Part shown: positions 18,454 through 26,549 of the stretch, piece after piece
Layout of the letters: every line of letters starts with the position of its first letter
Numbering within the stretch: the stretch's first letter is position 1
Assembly: GCA_949289305.1 (NCBI GenBank)
Contig: CASENB010000016.1
Location: 124,001-188,000 of the forward strand
Length of the DNA: 64,000 nt
Source: an uncultured Spirochaetales bacterium
Lineage (GTDB): Bacteria > Spirochaetota > Spirochaetia > Sphaerochaetales > Sphaerochaetaceae
Reading direction: 5' to 3'
Notes under the pieces: model-generated
Databases searched by the model: none
Told to the model about the DNA's origin: nothing
The model's input: only the letters and a program-made list of their open reading frames with translations
Program-made: the position numbers and the translations under genes

Positions 18454-21190
18454 TAACCTCGATTTTAAGTACGCTGTAATCGTACTTTTTTCCGTTTATC
18501 TCGAATTTAACTTCGTCTCCGACCTTATGGTTGACTAGGCTCTTTCCTAAAGGCGCGTTGATATCGATTATCCTCTCTTCCGGCTTGCTTTCCCAACGTC
18601 CTAAGAACGTATAAGAAAGCTCTTCGCCGCTATTATTATCTTTCAGATAGACCTTAGTGCCAAAGCCAATGAGATCGTCGAGAACGTCATCTCTCTTCAT
18701 GATTCGAACAGTTACAAGATCGTTAGAAAGTTCGCTAAGCCTTCTTTCTAGCTCTCTCTTATGCTCTTTTGCATACTGGTACTCGCTGTTCTCCCTGAGA
18801 TCTCCGAGTTCTCGGGCAGTATTTATCTCCTTAAGAATTTGAGGCATGTCGACAGTGTTGATCTGCTTAACTTCTGCCTGTTTTTTATTGTAGCTCTCTT
18901 CAAGGCACAAGAAGCCCGACTGTACACGTCTTACTTTTTCTGTCTCTCCGCCGCCTCTGTTAAAGAATGAGATATCAGGCCATTTGTCCTGCATCTTCTT
19001 CTCAAGCGCGATCTTCTCTTCTGTATCAAGGCCCTCGTTTTGAGTGATGAAAACCTTAAGATCGTCCTTATCCTCATCAAGAGCAAGACTTATAAGTTCA
19101 AAAAGACCCTTTTCTTCAATCAACACCTTTCTTAATGTCGTTCTGAACTTCTTCTGATCCTGTATGCTGTATGCTGAAGACGTAGAGACTGTTGAAAGTG
19201 CCTTTAATGCGGTCATAAGCAAATCTTTCCTCTTAAGGCCAATCTTCTTCAGCTCGTCATCTTTGACTTCCTGCAAAAGGAATACGAACGAAGACATGTT
19301 ATCTTTATAAAGGCCAATAACTTTCTCTAGATATTCGTAATAGTGTTTGCCCTTAGCATATTTTCTGAACTTCGTGATTATGTAGCTTGGATAGAGAGGG
19401 AAGATCTCCTCAATCAAATCCTCGACATTTCTGTCGATTGCAAATACCTTGTCTATAAAAGACTTCCTGATGCTTGTGTTCTTTATCTCTTCAAAAGCCC
19501 TAATTCTTTCTTTTAGATCGGCAGACTTATAGAGCTCGTCAAAAGACTTAACAAGCTGAATCGTAATTGTTCCGTTCTCGTTAGCTTCCTCAAGCGTCAG
19601 AATGGATGAAAGACGTCTTGAAAGATTCTCATCCTCTTTTGCAGAGATATCGCTAAAGAAGGAAACCATCTCCATGATTTCATCCGAATCCTTCTGGATA
19701 TCCTCATCGCTTAGCGACTCGAGAAATACCTTTACCTTGCCGTCAAAATCGTTTGTAGCCTTAAATAAGCTTAGCGCTTTCTCGCTTGGGCTTTGTGGAA
19801 AGCTCATAAGAATGTAATAATCAGTCGGTCCTGGAATAGTCTTCACATACTCGTTTGTCTTCAGTTCGGCTTTTATATCCTTGCTGATCCTCTGCCATTC
19901 CTCTTCGCTAAGAATCTGCGGGCATACTTCGCTCTTCATGTCTTTTAAGCTGATGCCGTTCTTATTCTCAGCAGAGTAGAGAAGGGTTCTGCAAAGCCAT
20001 GCGATTCCATTCTCTCCTAAGATCTTTGCTTTAATCTTGCTTGCAGGCACGCCTTTCTTTATCGCCTTGATATTCTGGTTCGTAAGAGGTACTAAAGCAT
20101 TGAAAGCGCTTTCAAGCATTATCTTCTGAGGTTCCTCGTTTCCTGAATATCTTACAATAACAAGATCATTTACAACATCTTCAATCTTACCAACCCTTCT
20201 TGTCGACTTCTGGTAAACGTATGTTCCCTTGGAATACGAAATGTCTTTTTCAAAGCTGTCAATCATGGCAGAGATGTCTTTGGCATTCTTAAATATGTAC
20301 TTCTTCAAGCATGCGCCGAGACGAGGGGATGAGGCATACTTTTCCTTAAACACATTTAAAAGCTCATCTCTCATTCCATCCTCAGATGCGTTAATTACGA
20401 GAATCTCCTTTAATACGGCAACAGTATCCTCACTGTTCTTTTTGATCTCGCTTGCCTTATTTGCTTCATCCGCCTTAAGTTCCTCTTTCCTGTCTTTTAA
20501 ATAATTCAAAAGCATTTTTAAAAGAGTTAGACAGAGTTCAGGATCTTTCTCTTTTACAGAGAGCGCATACTTAAACAAGAAGATGAACGGACTTCTCTTT
20601 AGTGCTAAAATTGATGAAAAGATCTTAACAACCTTTGAATTGTCATCGCCAGCCTTAAGTCTTAAGAGCCCTCTCTGGTAAAAAGCATTAGCTTCTTTTA
20701 CATCTCCTCTCTGAACGTAATGATCTGCCAAACGGAAAATAATGTCCTTATCATTATTATCAGATTTTACGAATTTCTCGTAATATTTCCACATCAGCTC
20801 GTCATCGCCGTCTTCGTGAGCAACATCTCCAAGAACACGGTATGCGATGCTGTTTGCGCCTTTAGAAATAATAAGGGATCCAAGGTGTTTTACAACTTCC
20901 CAGTTTCTTGCATCATAAAAGTTTAATAATGTATTGTTTAAATCCATATTAAACTCGTGAGGTCTCATCTCAAGTTTAATTCTTCCTGCAATATAATGCA
21001 GGCAGATAGAATAGTTCGACTCTTGGCTATAGAGTTCTACAGCCTCGCTTCTAAGCTCATCAAGAGTTTCAGGCGTGCTTTTCTTTGTGAAGATTTCTTT
21101 ATCTAAGGCAAGAAAATCCTCTTTCTTATATTGTGTTAATGGGTTTTTACCCATGTTTTTCTCGTTTTGTAAAACTGCTTTCAAATCCAT
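18446..21190 (-). CDS. greA: Giant GreA-type transcription elongation factor
   Basis: 914 residues from the ATG at 21190, chosen for the AGGAG at 21198-21202; a longer frame to 21250 has no ribosome binding site. The last ~150 residues are a GreA: antiparallel coiled coil with the acidic tip motif GDLRENSEY (796-804; Asp797, Glu800), then the FKBP-like domain (VNHKVGDEVKFEI). The preceding ~750 residues are helical and repeat-like, unlike E. coli GreA (158 residues). Similarly long GreA proteins are known in Borrelia and Treponema. It should rescue backtracked RNA polymerase. Has its own promoter and structured leader. Confidence 0.9.
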   Translation of the reverse strand: MDLKAVLQNEKNMGKNPLTQYKKEDFLALDKEIFTKKSTPETLDELRSEAVELYSQESNYSICLHYIAGRIKLEMRPHEFNMDLNNTLLNFYDARNWEVVKHLGSLIISKGANSIAYRVLGDVAHEDGDDELMWKYYEKFVKSDNNDKDIIFRLADHYVQRGDVKEANAFYQRGLLRLKAGDDNSKVVKIFSSILALKRSPFIFLFKYALSVKEKDPELCLTLLKMLLNYLKDRKEELKADEANKASEIKKNSEDTVAVLKEILVINASEDGMRDELLNVFKEKYASSPRLGACLKKYIFKNAKDISAMIDSFEKDISYSKGTYVYQKSTRRVGKIEDVVNDLVIVRYSGNEEPQKIMLESAFNALVPLTNQNIKAIKKGVPASKIKAKILGENGIAWLCRTLLYSAENKNGISLKDMKSEVCPQILSEEEWQRISKDIKAELKTNEYVKTIPGPTDYYILMSFPQSPSEKALSLFKATNDFDGKVKVFLESLSDEDIQKDSDEIMEMVSFFSDISAKEDENLSRRLSSILTLEEANENGTITIQLVKSFDELYKSADLKERIRAFEEIKNTSIRKSFIDKVFAIDRNVEDLIEEIFPLYPSYIITKFRKYAKGKHYYEYLEKVIGLYKDNMSSFVFLLQEVKDDELKKIGLKRKDLLMTALKALSTVSTSSAYSIQDQKKFRTTLRKVLIEEKGLFELISLALDEDKDDLKVFITQNEGLDTEEKIALEKKMQDKWPDISFFNRGGGETEKVRRVQSGFLCLEESYNKKQAEVKQINTVDMPQILKEINTARELGDLRENSEYQYAKEHKRELERRLSELSNDLVTVRIMKRDDVLDDLIGFGTKVYLKDNNSGEELSYTFLGRWESKPEERIIDINAPLGKSLVNHKVGDEVKFEINGKKYDYSVLKIEVII

Positions 21191-21220
21191 TTTGAAACTC
21201 CTAAAAAAAACGAAATATTG

Positions 21221-21260
21221 GAGAAAAAGAAAACCGGGCAGAAAGTTCATTTCTGCTCGG
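21221..21260 (-). promoter_or_regulatory. Terminator-like attenuator in the greA leader
   Basis: Bases 21234-21244 and 21250-21260 form an 11-bp stem (one G-T pair) with a 5-base loop. On the minus strand it is followed by TTTTCTTTTTC and lies between the promoter at 21284 and the greA ribosome binding site at 21202. It therefore looks like an intrinsic terminator in the 5' leader. E. coli greA also has a leader terminator that yields the GraL RNA; the sequences are not compared here. Confidence 0.7.
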
Positions 21261-21283
21261 GAAGTCTAAAATTCTCTTTTCTA

Positions 21284-21312
21284 AATATAGCACAAAGTAA
21301 AAACAAAAGCAA
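21284..21312 (-). promoter_or_regulatory. greA promoter
   Basis: On the minus strand TTGCTT (21307-21312), a 17-base spacer ending in TGTGC, then TATATT (21284-21289). The TGC before the hexamer makes an extended -10. Predicted start near 21277 gives a leader of about 87 bases that contains the attenuator hairpin. Confidence 0.6.
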
Positions 21313-21342
21313 AGAAATATTTAAGATGTTAGACGTTTATGC

Positions 21343-21355
21343 TATATTGAAGTTA
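21343..21355 (+). promoter_or_regulatory. rpe promoter, apparently leaderless
   Basis: TATGC followed by TATATT at 21343-21348, only 6 bases before the rpe ATG. With a usual spacing, transcription starts at or next to the A of ATG. No Shine-Dalgarno is present. The -35 region is poor. Confidence 0.55.
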
Positions 21356-22011
21356 TGAAAGATAGAAGCGTTTTGATTAGTCCGTCAATACTTGCAGCAG
21401 ATTTTTCCGAGCCTTGCCATGCGTTAGATTTAATTAGTTCGCTCGGATTAGATTACGTACACCTTGATGTTATGGACGGCTCTTTTGTTCCAAACATAAC
21501 TTTTGGTTTTAAATTCATAAAAGATTTGAGAAAGAGGAGCGATCTAGTTTTTGACGTGCATCTGATGATAGAAAGTCCCGAACGATACATTAAGAATTTT
21601 GCACAATCCGGTGCTGATATCATAACGGTGCATAAAGAAGCGACAAAACATCTCGACAGAGCCATTTCCATGATAAAAGAGGAGGGGAAGGAAGCCGGCG
21701 TTGCCATAAATCCAGCCACTAGCATATGCGAGATAGAGAACGTCTTATATCTTGTTGATTACGTGCTTGTAATGAGCGTAAACCCCGGATTCGGAGGTCA
21801 GAGTTTCATTCCAGAAAGCCTTAAAAAGATCAGAGAACTTAATGAAATAAGGAAAGAAGAAGGATATGAGTTTAGGATAATGGTCGACGGAGGCGTAAAC
21901 TTAAACAACCATAAGGCGATAAAAGATGCGGGAGCAGACATCCTTGTCACTGGCGAAGCATTCTTCAAAGCAGACGATCATGAATCTTTCATAGAGGAGA
22001 TAGAGTCTTGA
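21355..22011 (+). CDS. rpe: Ribulose-phosphate 3-epimerase
   Basis: 218 residues forming a TIM barrel. Signature segments are complete: SPSILAADF, HLDVMDGSFVPNITFG, VHLMIESPERYI, MSVNPGFGGQSFIP, and VDGGVN. It interconverts ribulose 5-phosphate and xylulose 5-phosphate in the pentose phosphate pathway. First gene of the + strand cluster, divergent from greA. Its stop overlaps the TTG start of dtd (TTGA). Confidence 0.97.
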   Translation: MKDRSVLISPSILAADFSEPCHALDLISSLGLDYVHLDVMDGSFVPNITFGFKFIKDLRKRSDLVFDVHLMIESPERYIKNFAQSGADIITVHKEATKHLDRAISMIKEEGKEAGVAINPATSICEIENVLYLVDYVLVMSVNPGFGGQSFIPESLKKIRELNEIRKEEGYEFRIMVDGGVNLNNHKAIKDAGADILVTGEAFFKADDHESFIEEIES

Positions 22012-22490
22012 AAGCCGTTATACAAAGAGCAAGAGAAGCCTCTGTCACTGTACAAGGAGATGTTATAGGAAAAATTAATATTGGAATGATCGTATATTTC
22101 AGCGTGGAGGCGAACGACACGCTTGATATGATTGCCCCATTTTTAGATAAACTTGTAAAATTAAGAATTTTCGAAGATGAAAATAAGAAAATGAATCTGA
22201 GCATAGATAAACTCGGCTCTGAAATTCTTTTCATCTCGCAGTTTACAATCGCAAGCAATCTAGACCGTGGAAACAGGCCTGACTTCGCCACATGTAAGGC
22301 TGCACATGAAGCTGAAGAGTTCTATCAAGAAGCGATAAGGATCTTAAAAGAGTGGGGATATAAGGTTGAGTGCGGAAAATTCGGAGCTGAGATGATCGTA
22401 AAATATATAAACGACGGCCCTGCAACGTTCGTCTTAGATTCAGATAAACTTGCAAGATTTAGAAAAAAAAAAAATTATGAAATATGTTAA
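22008..22490 (+). CDS. dtd: D-aminoacyl-tRNA deacylase
   Basis: 160 residues, TTG start overlapping the rpe stop. It matches Dtd from end to end: MKAVIQRAREASVTVQGDVIGKI, the SQFTIASNLDRGNRPDF active-site segment (usually SQFTL..G.RPsF), and the C-terminal FGAEM-x-NDGPATF (Gly-cisPro type motif NxGPxT). It removes D-amino acids from tRNA. About 15 residues extend past the normal end and are coded by a run of 12 A residues and a KKKN tail. Confidence 0.93.
   Translation: MKAVIQRAREASVTVQGDVIGKINIGMIVYFSVEANDTLDMIAPFLDKLVKLRIFEDENKKMNLSIDKLGSEILFISQFTIASNLDRGNRPDFATCKAAHEAEEFYQEAIRILKEWGYKVECGKFGAEMIVKYINDGPATFVLDSDKLARFRKKKNYEIC
22463..22474 (+). repeat. A12 homopolymer in the dtd 3' end
   Basis: Twelve consecutive A residues code for the lysines close to the C-terminus of Dtd, after the last conserved motif. 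A slip here would only change the tail. Confidence 0.95.
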
Positions 22491-22538
22491 ACAATATGCT
22501 ATTTTTTTGCATTAAGATAACAAGAGGTTATTAATTTT

Positions 22539-23591
22539 ATGGCAAAAACAACAGAACAGACAACAGAAAACAAATCGAAACTAGATGCGCTTGAGGCCGC
22601 AAGGCTTCAGATAGACAAGCAATTCGGAAAAGGTTCTCTGATGAAACTCGGAGACAGCAGAGGCAAACTCGACATAGAGGTAATCCCTTCAGGATCACTG
22701 CTTCTTGATGAGGCGCTAGGCGTTGGCGGATATCCTAAAGGAAGGATAATTGAAATTTACGGCCCTGAAAGCTCAGGAAAGACGACACTGGCTCTGCATG
22801 CGATCGCAGAGGCTCAGAAGATGGGCGGAATCGCAGCTTTTATAGATGCAGAACATGCTCTAGATCCAAGCTATGCAAAGAACCTCGGCGTTAATATCGA
22901 TGAGCTTTGGATAAGCCAGCCGGATAATGGAGAGCAGGCTCTTGAAATTACGGAAAGCCTTGTAAGAAGCGGTGCTGTTGATATTATCGTAGTAGACTCT
23001 GTTGCAGCCCTTACTCCTCAAGCAGAAATCGAAGGGGATATGGGTGACAGCCACATGGGACTTCAGGCAAGACTTATGAGCCAGGCGCTTAGAAAGCTTA
23101 CAGGCATTCTATCAAAATCGAATACGACTATAATCTTTATTAACCAGATTAGAATGAAGATCGGAGTCCTCTTTGGAAACCCTGAAACAACGACAGGCGG
23201 AAATGCTCTAAAATTCTATGCGTCTGTCAGAATGGACGTAAGAAAGAGCGAATCAATCGGAAAAAACAGCGATGAGGTAAGTGGAAACAGAGTAAAGGTC
23301 AAGATAGTAAAGAACAAAGTCGCACCTCCATTTAAAAAATGCGAACTCGATCTGATGTTCGGAACCGGCATCAGTTATGTAGGCTCTGTGTTAGATGCCG
23401 CGCTTAAATACAACCTTATCGAGAAGGCTGGAGCCTGGTACAGCATGAATGGGGAAAAGATCGGGCAGGGTAGAGATAAGACTGTAGAATATCTTGAAAG
23501 CAATCCTGAACTAGTCAAAGAACTTGATCAGAAGCTAAGGGCGATCATGTTCCCTAAAGTTGAAGCCGACGAAAAAGAGAATAGCAAATAA
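22539..23591 (+). CDS. recA: RecA recombinase
   Basis: 350 residues, normal length. Walker A GPESSGKT at 75-82, Walker [13 protein letters not shown], the L2 loop region ([20 protein letters not shown]), and a C-terminal acidic tail. It drives homologous recombination and repair. AAGAGGT about 10 bases upstream is the ribosome binding site; TATGCTATTTTT at about 22495-22506 could be an extended -10. I see no LexA-type operator before it, so SOS control is not supported. Confidence 0.98.
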   Translation: MAKTTEQTTENKSKLDALEAARLQIDKQFGKGSLMKLGDSRGKLDIEVIPSGSLLLDEALGVGGYPKGRIIEIYGPESSGKTTLALHAIAEAQKMGGIAAFIDAEHALDPSYAKNLGVNIDELWISQPDNGEQALEITESLVRSGAVDIIVVDSVAALTPQAEIEGDMGDSHMGLQARLMSQALRKLTGILSKSNTTIIFINQIRMKIGVLFGNPETTTGGNALKFYASVRMDVRKSESIGKNSDEVSGNRVKVKIVKNKVAPPFKKCELDLMFGTGISYVGSVLDAALKYNLIEKAGAWYSMNGEKIGQGRDKTVEYLESNPELVKELDQKLRAIMFPKVEADEKENSK

Positions 23592-23604
23592 ATCGTGTTT
23601 TTAT

Positions 23605-23619
23605 TATAATCGTTTTTTA
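23605..23619 (+). promoter_or_regulatory. scpA promoter, apparently leaderless
   Basis: Perfect TATAAT at 23605-23610, followed by CGTTTTTT and then the scpA ATG. The expected start site falls at or within two bases of the ATG. No ribosome binding site is present. Confidence 0.55.
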
Positions 23620-24560
23620 TGCAGGAAGAAGAGAAGTCGAAGAAAGAGAAGTGTGAGTTCACGACTGAAAAGTTTTCAGGGCCGATTGAACTGCTTCTCT
23701 ATCTCATTCAAGAGAACAAAGTAGATATATATGACATTCCTATTGCCGAGATAACGGAACAGTTTCTTGCATATATTGAAGCTCATAAGGCCGAAATAGA
23801 CGAAATTGCTGATTTCTACCACTTCGGTGCGGATTTGCTATATATAAAAAGCAAGACCCTTCTTCCTTATGAAGTCGAATTCGACGAGGAGTATGAGGAT
23901 CCAAGACAGGAACTCGTCGAAAGACTTCTAGAATATCAGAAATATAAGAAATACACAGATCTTCTTACTGGAAAGGCTGCGCCCGATAAATTTTATATTC
24001 CAAGAAAAGAGAACCCTTTCCTGCTTCCATATGAGGATGAAGATCTTTTTAAGGATGTGACGCTTGAAAAGCTATTCATCACATTCAGGACTCTTTTGGA
24101 AAAGGCGGTACCAAGCAAAGTATTCAACATATATGAAGCGGTAACCGTAAGTGAGAAAATCGCATATATGAACGAGCTCTTAGAAGATCACGACATGATA
24201 ACAATTGAAGACATCATCGTTCACCCTGAGATTGCAGAGCACGTAATCTGTTCTTTTATGGCAATTCTTGAAGCGACAAAATGGAAGATGATATTCATAA
24301 GCCAGGCAGAGCCATTCGGACAGATATATATTTATAAGCGTCCTGAAGATTGGGATCCTGATATGGTAGACGAGTACGATAAGCAATCAGATGCAGAAAT
24401 TGAACGTATTGAAAGGGAGAAGGAAATAGAAGAAGAGAAGGGCGAGGCCATGTACTATGAGGACGACGATGACGAAGAGGATGAGGAAAATGAAGACGTT
24501 TTCATAGGAGATGAGGAAGAAATAGACCTTGACGACGATGGGGAGGACGAAGATGGCTAA
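23619..24560 (+). CDS. scpA: ScpA, SMC-associated kleisin
   Basis: 313 residues. The N-terminal half is ScpA: FSGPIELLLYLIQENKVDIYDIPIAEITEQFLAYIE, written here only as the family signature (FxGPxxLLLxLI..kvDI.dIpi..It.Qyl). The C-terminal winged-helix region follows (FMAILEATKWKMIFISQ). The last ~60 residues are extremely acidic with repeated D/E runs, longer than in most ScpA proteins. It bridges the SMC heads in the condensin complex; smc and scpB are both in this window. Confidence 0.94.
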   Translation: MQEEEKSKKEKCEFTTEKFSGPIELLLYLIQENKVDIYDIPIAEITEQFLAYIEAHKAEIDEIADFYHFGADLLYIKSKTLLPYEVEFDEEYEDPRQELVERLLEYQKYKKYTDLLTGKAAPDKFYIPRKENPFLLPYEDEDLFKDVTLEKLFITFRTLLEKAVPSKVFNIYEAVTVSEKIAYMNELLEDHDMITIEDIIVHPEIAEHVICSFMAILEATKWKMIFISQAEPFGQIYIYKRPEDWDPDMVDEYDKQSDAEIERIEREKEIEEEKGEAMYYEDDDDEEDEENEDVFIGDEEEIDLDDDGEDEDG

Positions 24561-25131
24561 GATTACAAGTTTAAGCGAGAATGCTCGCATTGTCGAAGTA
24601 ATACTTTATGTTGAAAACGAGGCTGTTCCCCTTGAAAAAATCGCGGAGCTGTCAGGGCTTGATAAGACAGAAGTCAAGGCTGCTTTGAAAGAACTTGGCG
24701 AGCTGTCCAAAAACCTTAACAGGGGATTAGTATTGACAGAGGAAGACAACCAGTATTTTTTCACCCCGTCTTCCGATCTCTATGATACATTAAAAAAGAG
24801 TTATGGCAGAAAAGTTGACAGAAGGCTCAGCAGGGCAGCATTGGAGACGCTTTCAATCGTCGCATACGCCCAGCCGATAACAAGGAAAAAGATAGATAAA
24901 ATAAGGGGAGTAAGTTCTGATACGATCGTAAGGATATTAAGAGAAAGGGAATATATAAAGGTTTCAGGACGCGATGATTCCCCAGGACATCCGTGTCTTT
25001 ATTCGACAACAAAGAAATTTTTATATGAATTTAATTTAAAACATATTACAGACCTTCCAAAACTCAATGAAATAGATAGAATCAGATTTGAGGAAGAAGA
25101 TAACAGTAGCGAGGAAAAAGAAAATGAATGA
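24553..25131 (+). CDS. scpB: ScpB, SMC complex accessory protein
   Basis: 192 residues from the ATG at 24553; GGGGAGGA at 24540-24547 selects it over an upstream in-frame ATG. Two winged helices; the ScpB signature is clear (ARIVEVILYVENEAVP, RLSRAALETLSIVAYAQPITR, IRGVSSDTIVRILRER). It dimerises on ScpA to regulate the SMC complex. Overlaps scpA by 8 bases and the following gene by 8 bases. Confidence 0.94.
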   Translation: MAKITSLSENARIVEVILYVENEAVPLEKIAELSGLDKTEVKAALKELGELSKNLNRGLVLTEEDNQYFFTPSSDLYDTLKKSYGRKVDRRLSRAALETLSIVAYAQPITRKKIDKIRGVSSDTIVRILREREYIKVSGRDDSPGHPCLYSTTKKFLYEFNLKHITDLPKLNEIDRIRFEEEDNSSEEKENE

Positions 25132-25906
25132 TTTCCCAATGAGGCTTCAGGCCTACATTTCAAAATGCGGTGTTGCATCACGTCGTGCAGCTGAAGAACT
25201 GATAAAAGCCGGCAGGGTAATGGTAAACAATAAGAAAGTCACGGAGATGGGCTTTAAAGTCAATGAAAATGATATCGTTCAAGTCGATACTGAGACGATC
25301 GAGATAAGCGAAAAACTCTACTACATAGCACTCAACAAACCAAAAGGATACGTATGTTCGAACTACGATCCAAAAGAGGACAGATTTGCAAGAGACTTGA
25401 TCAACATGAAAGACAAGGATCTTCTATTTAACGTAGGGCGCCTCGACAAGGAATCATCGGGACTTCTTCTATTTACCAATGACGGTAAGTTTGCAAACTC
25501 GATGATGCATCCGCGTTATGAAGTTGAGAAGGAATACATAGTAAAACTTGATAGGAACATTGAGATAGAAGATCTTAACAAAGCTCTTGACGGACTTTAT
25601 ATCGACATGCCCAAGCCATACAGAATAAAAAGATACGACTTTATTCCGCGCACAAAGCAGTTTATAAGGGTGACACTCACAGAAGGAAAGAACAGGGAGA
25701 TAAGGAAGATCTTTTCATTCCTAGGTTATGATGTAAAAAGTCTCGTTAGAATCAGAATAGGTTGCGTAGAACTTGATGACATGGAAGTTGGAGAGTGGAG
25801 AAACCTTAAAAAAGAGGAAATCGACGGCCTATTAAAAGGAAAACAGAGTTTGAAGCAAAATTTAAAGGAGAAAAAAGTTAGGAGGAAGGATGGTAATCGC
25901 AATTGA
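25124..25906 (+). CDS. rluB: RluB/RsuA-type rRNA pseudouridine synthase
   Basis: 260 residues from the ATG at 25124, which overlaps the scpB stop. S4 RNA-binding domain at about 5-65 (MRLQAYISKCGVASRRAAEELI), then the RsuA/RluB catalytic domain with NVGRLDKESSGLLLFTNDG carrying the catalytic Asp, and the EGKNREIRKIF motif. It makes a pseudouridine in 23S or 16S rRNA. The exact target cannot be read from the sequence; scpA-scpB-rluB order favours RluB. Confidence 0.9.
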   Translation: MNDFPMRLQAYISKCGVASRRAAEELIKAGRVMVNNKKVTEMGFKVNENDIVQVDTETIEISEKLYYIALNKPKGYVCSNYDPKEDRFARDLINMKDKDLLFNVGRLDKESSGLLLFTNDGKFANSMMHPRYEVEKEYIVKLDRNIEIEDLNKALDGLYIDMPKPYRIKRYDFIPRTKQFIRVTLTEGKNREIRKIFSFLGYDVKSLVRIRIGCVELDDMEVGEWRNLKKEEIDGLLKGKQSLKQNLKEKKVRRKDGNRN

Positions 25907-26522
25907 CGGACCTGCAGGAAGCGGTAAGAGCACAATAGCCAGAGAAATAGCAAAAAATCTTGGATATTATTTCCTTAATACAGGATCTTTTTACAGGGCT
26001 TACACACTTGCTCAGCTCGATAGAAACTTAGATCCTCTTGATAAGGACAGCGTACTCGCAACGGCAAAAAGCATCAAGATCACAGTTGAAGATGGCGATA
26101 TATGCATTGACGGAAAAGATGTGGAGAATGAATTGCACACGCCAAGGGTCGACGAGTTCTGTTCTCCCGTTTCAGTAGATCCGAGACTTAGAGAATACGT
26201 AAACCTCCAAGTAAGGGAGATTGCAAAGGGGATGAATATCGTAACGGAAGGAAGAGACACTACGACTGTAATCTTTCCTGATGCGGACTTTAAATTCTAC
26301 TTCGACGCATCTGCCGAAGTCAGGGCGAAAAGGCGAAGAGATGAGCACCCAGACGGCCCAAGTTATGAGAAAGTGCTATCGGAAATTATTAAAAGAGATG
26401 AGCGGGATAAAAATAAAGCGGTAGGCGCGCTTAAAATAGCTGAAGATGCCATATATATTGATACAACTTACTTGACGATAAAACAAGTTTGTGAGAAAGT
26501 GTTAAAGGCTATTGCTAAATAG
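25890..26522 (+). CDS. cmk: Cytidylate kinase
   Basis: 210 residues. P-loop GPAGSGKST at residues 7-15, the LNTGSFYRAYT segment (usually D-TGAMYRA), VTEGRDTTTVIFPDA (GRDIGTVVFPDA in the family), and the RRDEHPDGPSYEKVLSEIIKRDERD lid region. It phosphorylates CMP/dCMP. TAGGAGGAAGG just before the ATG is a strong ribosome binding site inside rluB. It is followed by rpsA, a common bacterial pairing. Confidence 0.95.
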   Translation: MVIAIDGPAGSGKSTIAREIAKNLGYYFLNTGSFYRAYTLAQLDRNLDPLDKDSVLATAKSIKITVEDGDICIDGKDVENELHTPRVDEFCSPVSVDPRLREYVNLQVREIAKGMNIVTEGRDTTTVIFPDADFKFYFDASAEVRAKRRRDEHPDGPSYEKVLSEIIKRDERDKNKAVGALKIAEDAIYIDTTYLTIKQVCEKVLKAIAK

Positions 26523-26549
26523 TTTATTTATATATTTTAGGAGCAATCA

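Noticed and set aside
21191-21250. A 20-residue N-terminal extension of GreA from an upstream ATG
   Set aside because: That ATG sits in the loop of the leader hairpin with no ribosome binding site; AGGAG precedes the ATG at 21190.
22491-22538. LexA/SOS box before recA
   Set aside because: No inverted GAAC-type or CTG-type operator could be seen.
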